Source: an uncultured Desulfovibrio sp. (GTDB taxonomy: Bacteria; Desulfobacterota; Desulfovibrionia; Desulfovibrionales; Desulfovibrionaceae). From it: a stretch of 22,698 nucleotides of DNA. The notes under the pieces are model-generated. The model saw only the letters and a program-made list of their open reading frames with translations. It was not told where the DNA came from and ran no database searches. Below are positions 8,262 through 14,305 of the stretch, in pieces. How positions within the stretch are numbered: the first letter of the stretch is position 1; the number at the start of each line of letters is the position of its first letter. A program made the position numbers and the translations under genes. Location: the NCBI GenBank assembly GCA_900553145.1, contig USCL01000022.1, positions 1 through 22,698 on the forward strand, written 5' to 3'.

Positions 8262-8587
8262 GCCTTACCTCCCTTTTGCTGGGCGCGCAGCGCGTCGCTG
8301 GCGCTCTTGATGGTCTGGCAGGTCTGCTGCAGGGCGCTGCCGTTTTCCGACATCTCCCGGCGGGCTGCGGCCAGCCCGGCCACGGGCACGAACAGGGCTT
8401 CAAGGCCCGGATGCTCGGCAAAGGCGGCGGTGAGCTGCGGCAGGACCGCCTGCGGCTCTCCCCGCAGGATGGCGTTCCGCATCAGCGGCAGGCCGAAGGG
8501 GCGATCCGGCCCGATGTAGATGCGCTGTGGCAGGCGGTCGACCTTGGCGCTCTGCGCCACAGGGGCCGCCGCTGTTTTCTTGCCCAT
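8258..8587 (-). CDS. Small tail-module protein of unknown function
   Basis: This 109-residue protein has no family I can name. The N-terminal 15 residues are Ala/Lys-rich and probably flexible. Then comes RIYIGPDRPFGLPLMRNAILRGEP, followed by a helical region ending in HPGLEALFVPVAGLAAARREM and a polar C-terminus. Proteins with a similar 'IGP...ALFVPV..LA.AR' layout occur just before the sheath gene in other contractile-tail prophages. I chose ATG at 8587 because AAGGAGG lies five bases upstream; the frame is open to 8827 but that part overlaps the tail terminator. The stop overlaps the sheath start, so it may be co-produced with sheath. Confidence 0.82.
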   Translation of the reverse strand: MGKKTAAAPVAQSAKVDRLPQRIYIGPDRPFGLPLMRNAILRGEPQAVLPQLTAAFAEHPGLEALFVPVAGLAAARREMSENGSALQQTCQTIKSASDALRAQQKGGKA

Positions 8588-8615
8588 GATTTCCTCCTTG
8601 GCGGGTTGCCCGGTT

Positions 8616-9221
8616 TCAACGAATTCCAGTGCTGATTCCATACTCGGCTCCGTTTTTCCCCATGCCGCGCGGGGGCAGAACGTAGTTCCATTCCGCCTCC
8701 ACCGTGGCCATGTGGTATTGGTTCCATTTTTCCTTGGGGCTGGGGATACCCGAACGCAGCGGCGGCACCAGCTCGAACATCTTGGCCAGCAGACGGTTCC
8801 GCCACAGAATCTGCCTGACGGCGTCAAGCAGCTCCGCCGTCAGAAGGCCGGCCTGTTCCTGATTCTCGGGCGCGTAGACGCCCAGCACGAACCCCACGGT
8901 TTCATGCGCCAGCGTCTGCGTCTGCGTGTCTTCCTGCCGGCCTTCCGCCCAGCGGATGACGACGAACGGATAGCAGCCCTCCCCGAGTTCCTCGGGGAGC
9001 CCATGGAGAAACACGCGAACGTCATGAAGATGACGCTCGGCTGCACATCCTGTGCAGCACTCGCTCTCGCTTGCGTTTTGCGCGGAAAACGCTTCACTCG
9101 CGCTGCGCGGCTGGCCGCCTTCCATGGCGGCCCCATCGACACAGGGGACGGGGAAGGGGTAATCGCGCAAGCCCGCCGTCAGCAGGTCATGCAGATCGAG
9201 CAGCAGTTTTCGGGTCCTCAT
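8616..9221 (-). CDS. Tail terminator/completion protein
   Basis: This 201-residue protein resembles tail terminators (gpU-like connectors that cap the tail tube): an N-terminal helix (RTRKLLLDLHDLLTAGL), a central YPFVVIRWAEGRQED strand region, a helical segment (QAGLLTAELLDAVRQILWRN), and a C-terminal beta stretch (YHMATVEAEWNYVLPPRG). ATG at 9221 overlaps the stop of the preceding gene (ATGA). Residues of about 28-66 look like an insertion: Ser/Ala/Glu/Cys-rich, with three cysteines in ECCTGC, and coded by DNA full of short perfect hairpins. The rest of the protein reads normally, so the gene is probably functional. Confidence 0.8.
   Translation of the reverse strand: MRTRKLLLDLHDLLTAGLRDYPFPVPCVDGAAMEGGQPRSASEAFSAQNASESECCTGCAAERHLHDVRVFLHGLPEELGEGCYPFVVIRWAEGRQEDTQTQTLAHETVGFVLGVYAPENQEQAGLLTAELLDAVRQILWRNRLLAKMFELVPPLRSGIPSPKEKWNQYHMATVEAEWNYVLPPRGMGKNGAEYGISTGIR
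9040..9092. repeat. Hairpin-rich insert inside the tail terminator gene
   Basis: Two perfect inverted repeats stand close together: GCTGCACA/TGTGCAGC with a 3-base loop (9040-9058) and GCGTTTT/AAAACGC with a 6-base loop (9073-9092). Related CACTCGC.CT.. motifs occur at about 9059 and 9095. The stretch keeps the reading frame. It looks like a REP-type palindromic unit that has become part of the protein, but only a genome search could show that it is repeated elsewhere. Confidence 0.5.
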
Positions 9222-9841
9222 TTCCGCCCCCGGGTCACGCCGGCCAGCAGCGCATCTATTTCGTGCTCCAGCCGCCGGGGAAATACTTCGGCGGCCCGGT
9301 CGGCCAAGCGTTCCTGATCTTCGCGGCGCTGCAGGGCCTGGATGGGCGACGCGCCCCAGAGCATCTGCAGGCCGCCCCAATCGCGGAATCCACCGCCCAC
9401 TTTTCGGACGAAGACGCCGTAACCGCCCTGACGCTTCCGCAGGATGAAGGGTTTGGTGTAGCCGGGCACATCGCGGACCCGCCGCGGACCGTCCCGGCGA
9501 ACTTTGGTGGAAACGCCCTTCTTCGGGCGCTTCCCGGGCAAGGCAGGTCGGGCCTGAAAGTGGATCAGGCTGATGCCCTTGCTGCCGGTAAGCTCCAGTT
9601 CGCCCTCGGGGCGCTGGCTACCGGCCCGGCGCACGAAGATGTTGTCGAACAGCTTGTCCCGCCGGGCCGTGTAGGCCGAACGGGCGATTTTCGTGGCCTC
9701 GGTCCTGACGGCTTCCAAGCTCCGGTTGACCGCGCGGACCAGCGCCACGCCGCTGTTTTTGCCCAGAGCGTCCAGTGCCGTGCGGCAGTTTTTGACGGCC
9801 TCCTCCATGTTGGGCACCGTGATGGTGATGGCCTTGCTCAT
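9218..9841 (-). CDS. Minor tail protein Z-like/head-tail connector
   Basis: This 207-residue basic protein resembles lambda gpZ-type minor tail proteins: an N-terminal helical part (MEEAVKNCRTALDALGKNS, VALVRAVNRSLEAVRTEATK, then IARSAYTARRDKL), a basic middle, and a C-terminal helical end (QRREDQERLADRAAEVFPRR). Lambda gpZ is 192 residues and helps finish tails for joining to heads. I chose ATG at 9841, which has GGGAG five bases upstream and overlaps the stop of the preceding gene. The next gene, a tail terminator, also fits lambda order (FII, Z, U). Sequence similarity is patchy, so the family call is moderate. Confidence 0.72.
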   Translation of the reverse strand: MSKAITITVPNMEEAVKNCRTALDALGKNSGVALVRAVNRSLEAVRTEATKIARSAYTARRDKLFDNIFVRRAGSQRPEGELELTGSKGISLIHFQARPALPGKRPKKGVSTKVRRDGPRRVRDVPGYTKPFILRKRQGGYGVFVRKVGGGFRDWGGLQMLWGASPIQALQRREDQERLADRAAEVFPRRLEHEIDALLAGVTRGRK

Positions 9842-10152
9842 GATCGCTCCCTGTAAAGGTGGATCGCCCGCAACGGCTCTCGGTCCGCATCGAGCACCCA
9901 CCATGTTTCGTTCCGCCACGTCGTGCGCTTGCCGGGCAAGAAATCGTCGGGCACATCCCGCAGGCTGACGTACAGCGTCACGCCTTCGTACCGAACGCCG
10001 GGCCGCTGCTCCGCATCCTCCGGCGAATCCACTTCGAGGTATTCGCTGACCACCGGGATGCTTTTACCGGCCAGTTCCTGCAGTTCCGCGAACGCCTCAA
10101 GGTCGAGAAACACCGCGTCGATGTCGGCCAGCATGTCGTCGCGGAAGCTCAT
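9838..10152 (-). CDS. Head-tail connector (FII-like attachment protein)
   Basis: This 104-residue protein fits the small beta-barrel connectors of the lambda gpFII type, which seal the head and accept the tail. It has an N-terminal helix (FRDDMLADIDAVFLDLEAF), a central strand region (VRYEGVTLYVSLRDVPDDF) and a C-terminal pair of strands ending in WRNETWWVLDADREP, which resembles the 'G...W.V' pattern near the FII C-terminus. ATG at 10152 has a GGAG eight bases upstream; a GTG at 10158 is possible but too close to that site. Both ends overlap neighbours by ATGA. Position just before the Z-like gene supports the call. Confidence 0.75.
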   Translation of the reverse strand: MSFRDDMLADIDAVFLDLEAFAELQELAGKSIPVVSEYLEVDSPEDAEQRPGVRYEGVTLYVSLRDVPDDFLPGKRTTWRNETWWVLDADREPLRAIHLYRERS

Positions 10153-10445
10153 GAACACGGCTCCCCGATGTGCAACTTGGTTTCTGCCCGGGCCATACGC
10201 TCAGATAAACCCTGAATGGTCCCTCGTTGCTCATCAAGCTGCTCCTGCAGATGCTCGGTGGTGATCCGGCAGTCGGTGCGATGCATCAGCTTGACTCGAT
10301 TGTCTCGCAGGCTGGCCACGTCGGTGGCCACGCTGCGGACCTCACCCTTGAGACTTTTGAAGATATAGACCGTCAGCGCGATGTTCATGGTCAGCAGGAC
10401 GCCAATGACGCCCAGCGCATAGGCCAATATTGTCTCTACCGACAT
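10149..10445 (-). CDS. TM plus coiled-coil protein (i-spanin-like or DUF2730-like)
   Basis: This 98-residue protein has one N-terminal membrane helix (about residues 6-29, ending LTMNIALTVYIF) and a long charged, helical remainder (SERMARAETKLHIGEP end) likely to be a coiled coil. That is the layout of i-spanins, which link inner to outer membrane at lysis, and also of DUF2730 proteins of Mu-like phages. It lies just after a lipoprotein gene, as in a spanin pair, but in reversed order compared with lambda Rz/Rz1. ATG at 10445 has GGAGG four bases upstream and overlaps the lipoprotein stop. Its role in lysis is inferred from layout and context only. Confidence 0.75.
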   Translation of the reverse strand: MSVETILAYALGVIGVLLTMNIALTVYIFKSLKGEVRSVATDVASLRDNRVKLMHRTDCRITTEHLQEQLDEQRGTIQGLSERMARAETKLHIGEPCS

Positions 10446-10717
10446 GCTCCCTCCGCGCGTTCGATCCACAGTTCCAATTCGCCCGCTTCATCCGCGGGCA
10501 GATGCACCCATGTGCCCGATACCTGCACGACTCCCTGCGGCGTCGTATAGGCCCATGCCTCAGTCACCATTGCGCCCGGCGTCATCGGTGCCGGGCCGGG
10601 CGACGCCGCGGACGTCAGTCCCACCCCGGCGCTGCACCCATGCAGAGCCGGGATCAGCCCGAACAGCAGCAGCGCGGCGCGCCTCCACCCAATTCCTGAT
10701 CCACGTGACCAGCACAC
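10436..10717 (-). CDS. Small lipoprotein, candidate o-spanin
   Basis: The frame codes for a basic residue pair, a hydrophobic stretch (AALLLFGLIPALHGC) and a lipobox with the cysteine at about residue 28, then a mature part of about 66 residues with Pro/Ala-rich linker (ASPGPAPMTPGAM) and VQVSGTWVHLPADEAG. This fits an outer-membrane lipoprotein in a lysis cassette. The start is uncertain: the GTG at 10717 has only a weak AGGTG upstream, and codon bias becomes gene-like only from about codon 12. The first part lies inside another frame (10560-10751), as in the nested Rz/Rz1 arrangement. Confidence 0.68.
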   Translation of the reverse strand: MCWSRGSGIGWRRAALLLFGLIPALHGCSAGVGLTSAASPGPAPMTPGAMVTEAWAYTTPQGVVQVSGTWVHLPADEAGELELWIERAEGACR

Positions 10718-10751
10718 AGAGCACCTGCAGGACCTTGATGAGCCTGCTCAC
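10560..10751 (-). CDS. Short membrane-anchored lysis-cassette protein overlapping the lipoprotein gene
   Basis: This 63-residue frame starts with a GTG that overlaps the holin stop (GTGA), so it is probably coupled to it. The first 26 codons have strong GC-ending bias and code for a hydrophobic helix (LIKVLQVLCVLVTWIRNWV) followed by EARRAAA. The remainder (RADPGSAWVQRRGGTD) resembles a 'DP..AW..RFGG' pattern I recall from small phage lysis-region proteins. The lipoprotein gene runs through it in another frame from 10717. Codon bias shifts from this frame to the other near 10675, which suggests both are used. Function unknown. Confidence 0.5.
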   Translation of the reverse strand: MSRLIKVLQVLCVLVTWIRNWVEARRAAAVRADPGSAWVQRRGGTDVRGVARPGTDDAGRNGD

Positions 10752-10984
10752 TGCTTGCCCTGCCGCCGCGCCACGTCGTCGGCGTTGGCGGCCTTGCCGG
10801 CGTTGGCCCCGAGCAGGTTCAGGACTTTGTAAAGGGCCTTGTAAACGGCGCTGGCGTCCTCTTTCGGGGCGGGCAGCACGGTGCAGATCAGGGCGGCCAG
10901 CCCGCAGACGAACAGCAGGATGGAGCCGATGAGGGCGTAAAGCTGGTCGGGCAGAAGGCCCTGCAGCAGAGCGTTGATGTCCAT
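10748..10984 (-). CDS. Holin-like small membrane protein
   Basis: This 78-residue protein has one clear membrane helix (LYALIGSILLFVCGLAALI, about residues 15-37), a following helical segment (AVYKALYKVLNLLGANAGKA) and a charged C-terminus (DDVARRQGKQ). It lies directly after the endolysin gene, so it is a natural holin candidate: the protein that makes the pore for endolysin or collapses membrane potential. AGGAGG lies six bases before the ATG. With a single helix it would be a class III-like holin; no family-specific motif was recognised. Confidence 0.72.
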   Translation of the reverse strand: MDINALLQGLLPDQLYALIGSILLFVCGLAALICTVLPAPKEDASAVYKALYKVLNLLGANAGKAANADDVARRQGKQ

Positions 10985-10993
10985 GGGTACCTC

Positions 10994-11614
10994 CTAGTGG
11001 GTATGGCCGGGGCAGTAGGTGCGGGTGCGCCAGCCGTCGATGAACTGCCGGTTGCTCGGCGTCTTGGCCGCAATGGCGACGTAGTGCGCGCCCTGCAGGC
11101 AGTTGAGCCAATGCACCATGTCTTCGGGGTTGCTTCGTTTCTTAAGGATCAGAGCCAAGGCGTTCAGAGTCTTGGTGCCGATGGCCCCGTCCTCCGCCAA
11201 ATCGGGGAAAAGGTCGCCCTTACGGGCCTTGTCGTAGTTGAGCGCGTTGCACAGCCGCTGCAGATAGCGTCCGGCCCCGCCGCGCCCAAGGTTGATCGCC
11301 TGTTCGAAGAGTTCATCGGCCAGCATCTGGGGCAGCGTGCCCAGCCCCATGCGGTCCCACCACTCCACGCGGTACCAGTCCTCGACCATGTCCCGCAGGC
11401 CGGGGATGCCGTCGAGATGCCGACTGAACGCGCGTGCGCCGGCACGGAAGGAAGAGTGCTGCTTGGCTCCGTCAATGAGCTTCCATCCGGACCACTCCGG
11501 CCAGAAGTTGCGGGCGATGCCGGCATAGGTCTCGCCGCCGCGGTCGCCCTTGACGTTGCACCAGCCACCTTCCCACTGGCGGACGGGTTCGTAGGCTGTT
11601 TCAAAGAGGGCCAT
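10994..11614 (-). CDS. Endolysin, glycoside hydrolase family 108 (lysozyme)
   Basis: This 206-residue muramidase-type endolysin cuts peptidoglycan at the end of infection. The N-terminal domain has the family signature REWEGG-like 'VRQWEGGWCN' with the catalytic Glu at residue 15, followed by GDRGGETYAGI, typical of GH108 proteins. The C-terminal part (DGAIGTKTLNALA, near residue 150) fits the peptidoglycan-binding domain that usually follows. No signal peptide is visible, so it should need the holin. ATG at 11614 overlaps the capsid stop (TGATG). Length matches the family. Confidence 0.92.
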   Translation of the reverse strand: MALFETAYEPVRQWEGGWCNVKGDRGGETYAGIARNFWPEWSGWKLIDGAKQHSSFRAGARAFSRHLDGIPGLRDMVEDWYRVEWWDRMGLGTLPQMLADELFEQAINLGRGGAGRYLQRLCNALNYDKARKGDLFPDLAEDGAIGTKTLNALALILKKRSNPEDMVHWLNCLQGAHYVAIAAKTPSNRQFIDGWRTRTYCPGHTH

Positions 11615-12582
11615 CACGCGCCCGCCCCTGACGTGGTGACGCCGGTCAGAATGTAGCCGGCCCCCGTGAACTGGACGCATTCGTCCGTGTTCTGCCGGAC
11701 GCGGTACACGTCGCTGCGGGTCTGCTCCTCGCGGTATTGTTCGGTCACAATCAGGCCGGGAGCATCTTCCTCCCAGACGAACGTGCGCCCGAGGGATGGT
11801 TCCTTCAGGTCCTGCCCGCCGCTGGAAAGGCGGGCCAGCAGAACCTTGTCCTTCGGCCAGATGGCTTCGATCTTTTTCGGCCTGCCTTTCTTGGCGCTGT
11901 TGAACACCGCGCCGGCCACCACGATGTTTTCAATCCCGAAGTACGCCTTCAGCTGCTCGAGGGTGAGCTGCCCCCGGATGGCGTTGGGGCTGGTATACTT
12001 CACCCGTTCCATCACGGCCTCGCACATGCTGATGTGGCGCAACACGTCTTCGTCCATCACGAGGGCGTTGGGTTTCAGGCCGACGCTGAAGCGGAAATGT
12101 TCCTTGGCCTTTTCCACGTCGGCCAGAGGATCAGCGTCGGCATAGCTGTTCCACGCCTTGGCCGCGGCAGCGTTCTCGAACGTGCCGGTGTCCATGACCT
12201 TCTGCGCCACCCTGCGTTCCTGAGAACGCAGAACCATCATGGTCGCGCGCTGCACGGCCACCACTTCGGCGTCGAAATAGTCGCGGAACATGGCCGCTTC
12301 CACGTCGTCCAGCGGCTCTTCCCAACCGCTTTCCTTGCAGGCGTAGTCGGTCCAGTCGAATTCCCAGTCGCCGCGGGCATAGGCGCTGCGCGGAGCGCGC
12401 TGGGTATCGCTCACCTCGAGAATGGCCTCGGCGGGGATAACGGGGTACTTGGCGGACTGCAGGCGGGTCATGAAACCGGGCAGCACCGTCTGGCCGATGA
12501 ATCCCTGTTGCGACGCCTGAAGCGAATATTCATAGGCCAGCGTCCCGAGGTCGGGACGGATAGTGGCATTGGTTCTGGGCAT
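11614..12582 (-). CDS. Major capsid protein (lambda gpE family)
   Basis: This 322-residue protein is the shell subunit. It shows the gpE-type layout: N-terminal LGTLAYEYSLQASQQGFIGQ and FMTRLQSAKYPVIP, a central WEEPLDDVEAAMF helix and VAVQRATMMVLRSQERRVAQ, and a C-terminal half with FGIENIVVAGAVFNSAKKG and WPKDKVLLARLSSG. AAGGAGG lies about nine bases before the ATG. The gene follows the decoration protein, as in lambda (D then E). Its stop overlaps the endolysin start, so lysis genes follow capsid on the same transcript. Confidence 0.92.
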   Translation of the reverse strand: MPRTNATIRPDLGTLAYEYSLQASQQGFIGQTVLPGFMTRLQSAKYPVIPAEAILEVSDTQRAPRSAYARGDWEFDWTDYACKESGWEEPLDDVEAAMFRDYFDAEVVAVQRATMMVLRSQERRVAQKVMDTGTFENAAAAKAWNSYADADPLADVEKAKEHFRFSVGLKPNALVMDEDVLRHISMCEAVMERVKYTSPNAIRGQLTLEQLKAYFGIENIVVAGAVFNSAKKGRPKKIEAIWPKDKVLLARLSSGGQDLKEPSLGRTFVWEEDAPGLIVTEQYREEQTRSDVYRVRQNTDECVQFTGAGYILTGVTTSGAGA

Positions 12583-12596
12583 ATCGGACTACCTCC

Positions 12597-12977
12597 TTAT
12601 GCGCTGGCTGCTGCGGCAGCGGAACGGTCAAAGACGGGAACGATTTCGACAAGTTCCTCATTGGCGGCGGCCTCCAGCGCCATGCCGACCGCAAGAGCCG
12701 CGCCGCTCTGAGGGACCACGGAACCGCCCGCGCCCGGGCTGACCAGCGCCCCGGCGGCGATGCTGCCCCCGGCGCGCACTTCGACGGTGCCCGTCGTGTT
12801 GATCAGACGGACGGACACCAGTTCGCCGGCCTCCCGAGCGCCGATTTCCACAAAACCAAGCGGCGTGTCGTCCGCTCCGCAGGCTTCCACGCCCACCGCG
12901 CCGAGCTTGACCACGCTCTGATGGGCGATGGCCGCGCCGGCGGCAAAGGTCTTTCGGGAACTTTCGTGGTAGCTCAT
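12597..12977 (-). CDS. Capsid decoration/cement protein (DUF2190-like)
   Basis: This 126-residue protein fits the small beta-tulip cement proteins that sit on the capsid surface and stabilise it. Features are the N-terminal TFAAGAAIAHQSVVKLGAVG, a middle VRLINTTGTVEVRAGGSIAAG and the C-terminal GMALEAAANEELVEIVPVF. This resembles the DUF2190 pattern (VKLG, GVALEAA, V.V). The start overlaps the protease stop (ATGA), and the gene lies between protease and capsid, the lambda gpD position. Confidence 0.87.
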   Translation of the reverse strand: MSYHESSRKTFAAGAAIAHQSVVKLGAVGVEACGADDTPLGFVEIGAREAGELVSVRLINTTGTVEVRAGGSIAAGALVSPGAGGSVVPQSGAALAVGMALEAAANEELVEIVPVFDRSAAAAASA

Positions 12978-13492
12978 CGCGTGCCTCCCTTGTTCTGCGC
13001 GGCATCAAGCCACGCCTTGTGCTCTTCCGGGTGATCGATGCTGACGCACCGGATGGCTTCGCCCCGGGAGCAGCCGTCCTTTTCCATGCGGGCCGCCACC
13101 ATTTCCTCAAACCCGGGTTTGGCGACGTCCTGTTCCAGCCCAGCCAGAGGGTTGGCCGGCGCATTGTCGTGAGCGGCGCGCAGCGCGTTGAGCTTGCCCT
13201 CCATGCTGTCCTGCTGGGCTTCCATGCCGACCAACTCCGCAAACGCTTTCTGCATGGCCTTGGCCTGCTCGGGCTTGATGCCGCTGGCGGCCAGATTGCG
13301 GAGCGTCTCCGCGCTTCGTTCGCCCAGCAGGCACGCGGCCAGCGACAGCACGCGCTCCAGCTCCGCGGACGCGCCTTCGGCCCGGGCCGCGTCGGCGGCG
13401 CTGGCGGCCTGCGCGGCGTGGTCCTGTTCCAGTTCCGCCCGGAGCGCCGCCACCGCCTCGGGATGTTGCTCTCTCAGTTCAACGAGAGTCAT
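12974..13492 (-). CDS. Nested capsid scaffold (Nu3-like) from an internal start
   Basis: Inside the protease gene, in the same frame, an ATG at 13492 (Met272 of the long product) follows AAGGAAGG at a spacing of about seven bases. It would make a 172-residue protein beginning MTLVELREQHPEAVAALRAE and continuing helical, Ala/Glu-rich and likely coiled (ELEQDHAAQAASAADAARA). Lambda makes its Nu3 scaffold from exactly such an internal start in gene C. The domain border fits: the S49 fold ends just before this Met. Whether it is translated separately is inferred from the ribosome site and the parallel. Confidence 0.65.
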   Translation of the reverse strand: MTLVELREQHPEAVAALRAELEQDHAAQAASAADAARAEGASAELERVLSLAACLLGERSAETLRNLAASGIKPEQAKAMQKAFAELVGMEAQQDSMEGKLNALRAAHDNAPANPLAGLEQDVAKPGFEEMVAARMEKDGCSRGEAIRCVSIDHPEEHKAWLDAAQNKGGTR

Positions 13493-14305
13493 GTCCAAAC
13501 CTTCCTTGATGTGGTTAATGAAATCGCCCCGGGAACAAACCCGGTCGATAAGCCCCGCCTTCAGAGCTTCGCCTCCGGTGAAAATTTTGCCGTCGGCCAT
13601 GGCCAGCGCTTTCTCGCGGCTGACGTTGCGCCCACGCTCCACGGCCTGCAGAAACTGTTCGTAAGTGTCGTCCACGCCCGATTGCAGGTAGGCCCGCATC
13701 TCGTCGGTCAGCGGTTCCACCGTATTGCCCGCGGCCTTGTAGTGGCCGGCGGCGATGATGTTGTACGTGACGCCCGCTTCATCCAGCGCCTTGGAGTATT
13801 CGCGGTGCATCATGACCACGCCGATGCTGCCCACCTCGGCAGTGGCCGGAGCGGCGATCTCCCGCGCGCCGCAGGACAGCCAGTAGCCCGCGGACGCCAT
13901 CAGGCCGTCTGCAAACGCATACAGGGGTTTGGCGCGCCCGGTTTCGGCCACGGCTTCGGCCAGTTCCTCGATGCCGTCCACGGTGCCGCCCGGGCTGTCC
14001 ACGTCCAGCAGGATGGCCTTGACGCTGCGGTCGGCGGCGGCCCGACGCAGGGCCGCCGCGAGATCACGCATGCCCGGAGCCAACTGAATGCCGAAAAAGG
14101 AAAGGCCCTTCTTGGTCAACACGCCTTCCACCGGAATGACGGCCACAGGGCCATCCATGCTGTACGGCTTCCGGGCTGGGGCGGCATTGCCGTCACGGCT
14201 CCGGGCGTCGGCGGCCATCAGGCGCAGGTCCTCGACGAAAGCCGTCAGCGCTTCCGGACGGATGGCCCAGAGCTGGGGGAGCGCGGCGAGAAAGTTATTG
14301 GTCAT
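12974..14305 (-). CDS. Head maturation protease, S49 (SppA/lambda gpC-like)
   Basis: This 443-residue protein is a ClpP-fold serine peptidase of the lambda gpC type, needed for procapsid maturation. The catalytic domain spans about residues 50-265: IPVEGVLTKKG, DVDSPGGTVDG (oxyanion region, 101-111), GLMASAGYWL with the nucleophile Ser138, VGSIGVVMM, and AAGHYKAAGN with the general-base Lys190. Residues 272-443 are helical and charged and correspond to a scaffold. I chose ATG at 14305, with AGGAG seven bases upstream; ATG at 14311 lies too near that site. It overlaps the portal end by 11 bases. Confidence 0.93.
   Translation of the reverse strand: MTNNFLAALPQLWAIRPEALTAFVEDLRLMAADARSRDGNAAPARKPYSMDGPVAVIPVEGVLTKKGLSFFGIQLAPGMRDLAAALRRAAADRSVKAILLDVDSPGGTVDGIEELAEAVAETGRAKPLYAFADGLMASAGYWLSCGAREIAAPATAEVGSIGVVMMHREYSKALDEAGVTYNIIAAGHYKAAGNTVEPLTDEMRAYLQSGVDDTYEQFLQAVERGRNVSREKALAMADGKIFTGGEALKAGLIDRVCSRGDFINHIKEGLDMTLVELREQHPEAVAALRAELEQDHAAQAASAADAARAEGASAELERVLSLAACLLGERSAETLRNLAASGIKPEQAKAMQKAFAELVGMEAQQDSMEGKLNALRAAHDNAPANPLAGLEQDVAKPGFEEMVAARMEKDGCSRGEAIRCVSIDHPEEHKAWLDAAQNKGGTR

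Noticed and set aside
6741..8519. A plus-strand open frame of 592 codons opposite sheath and its neighbour.
   Set aside because: It is the mirror of the sheath gene. The minus-strand sheath signature is unambiguous.
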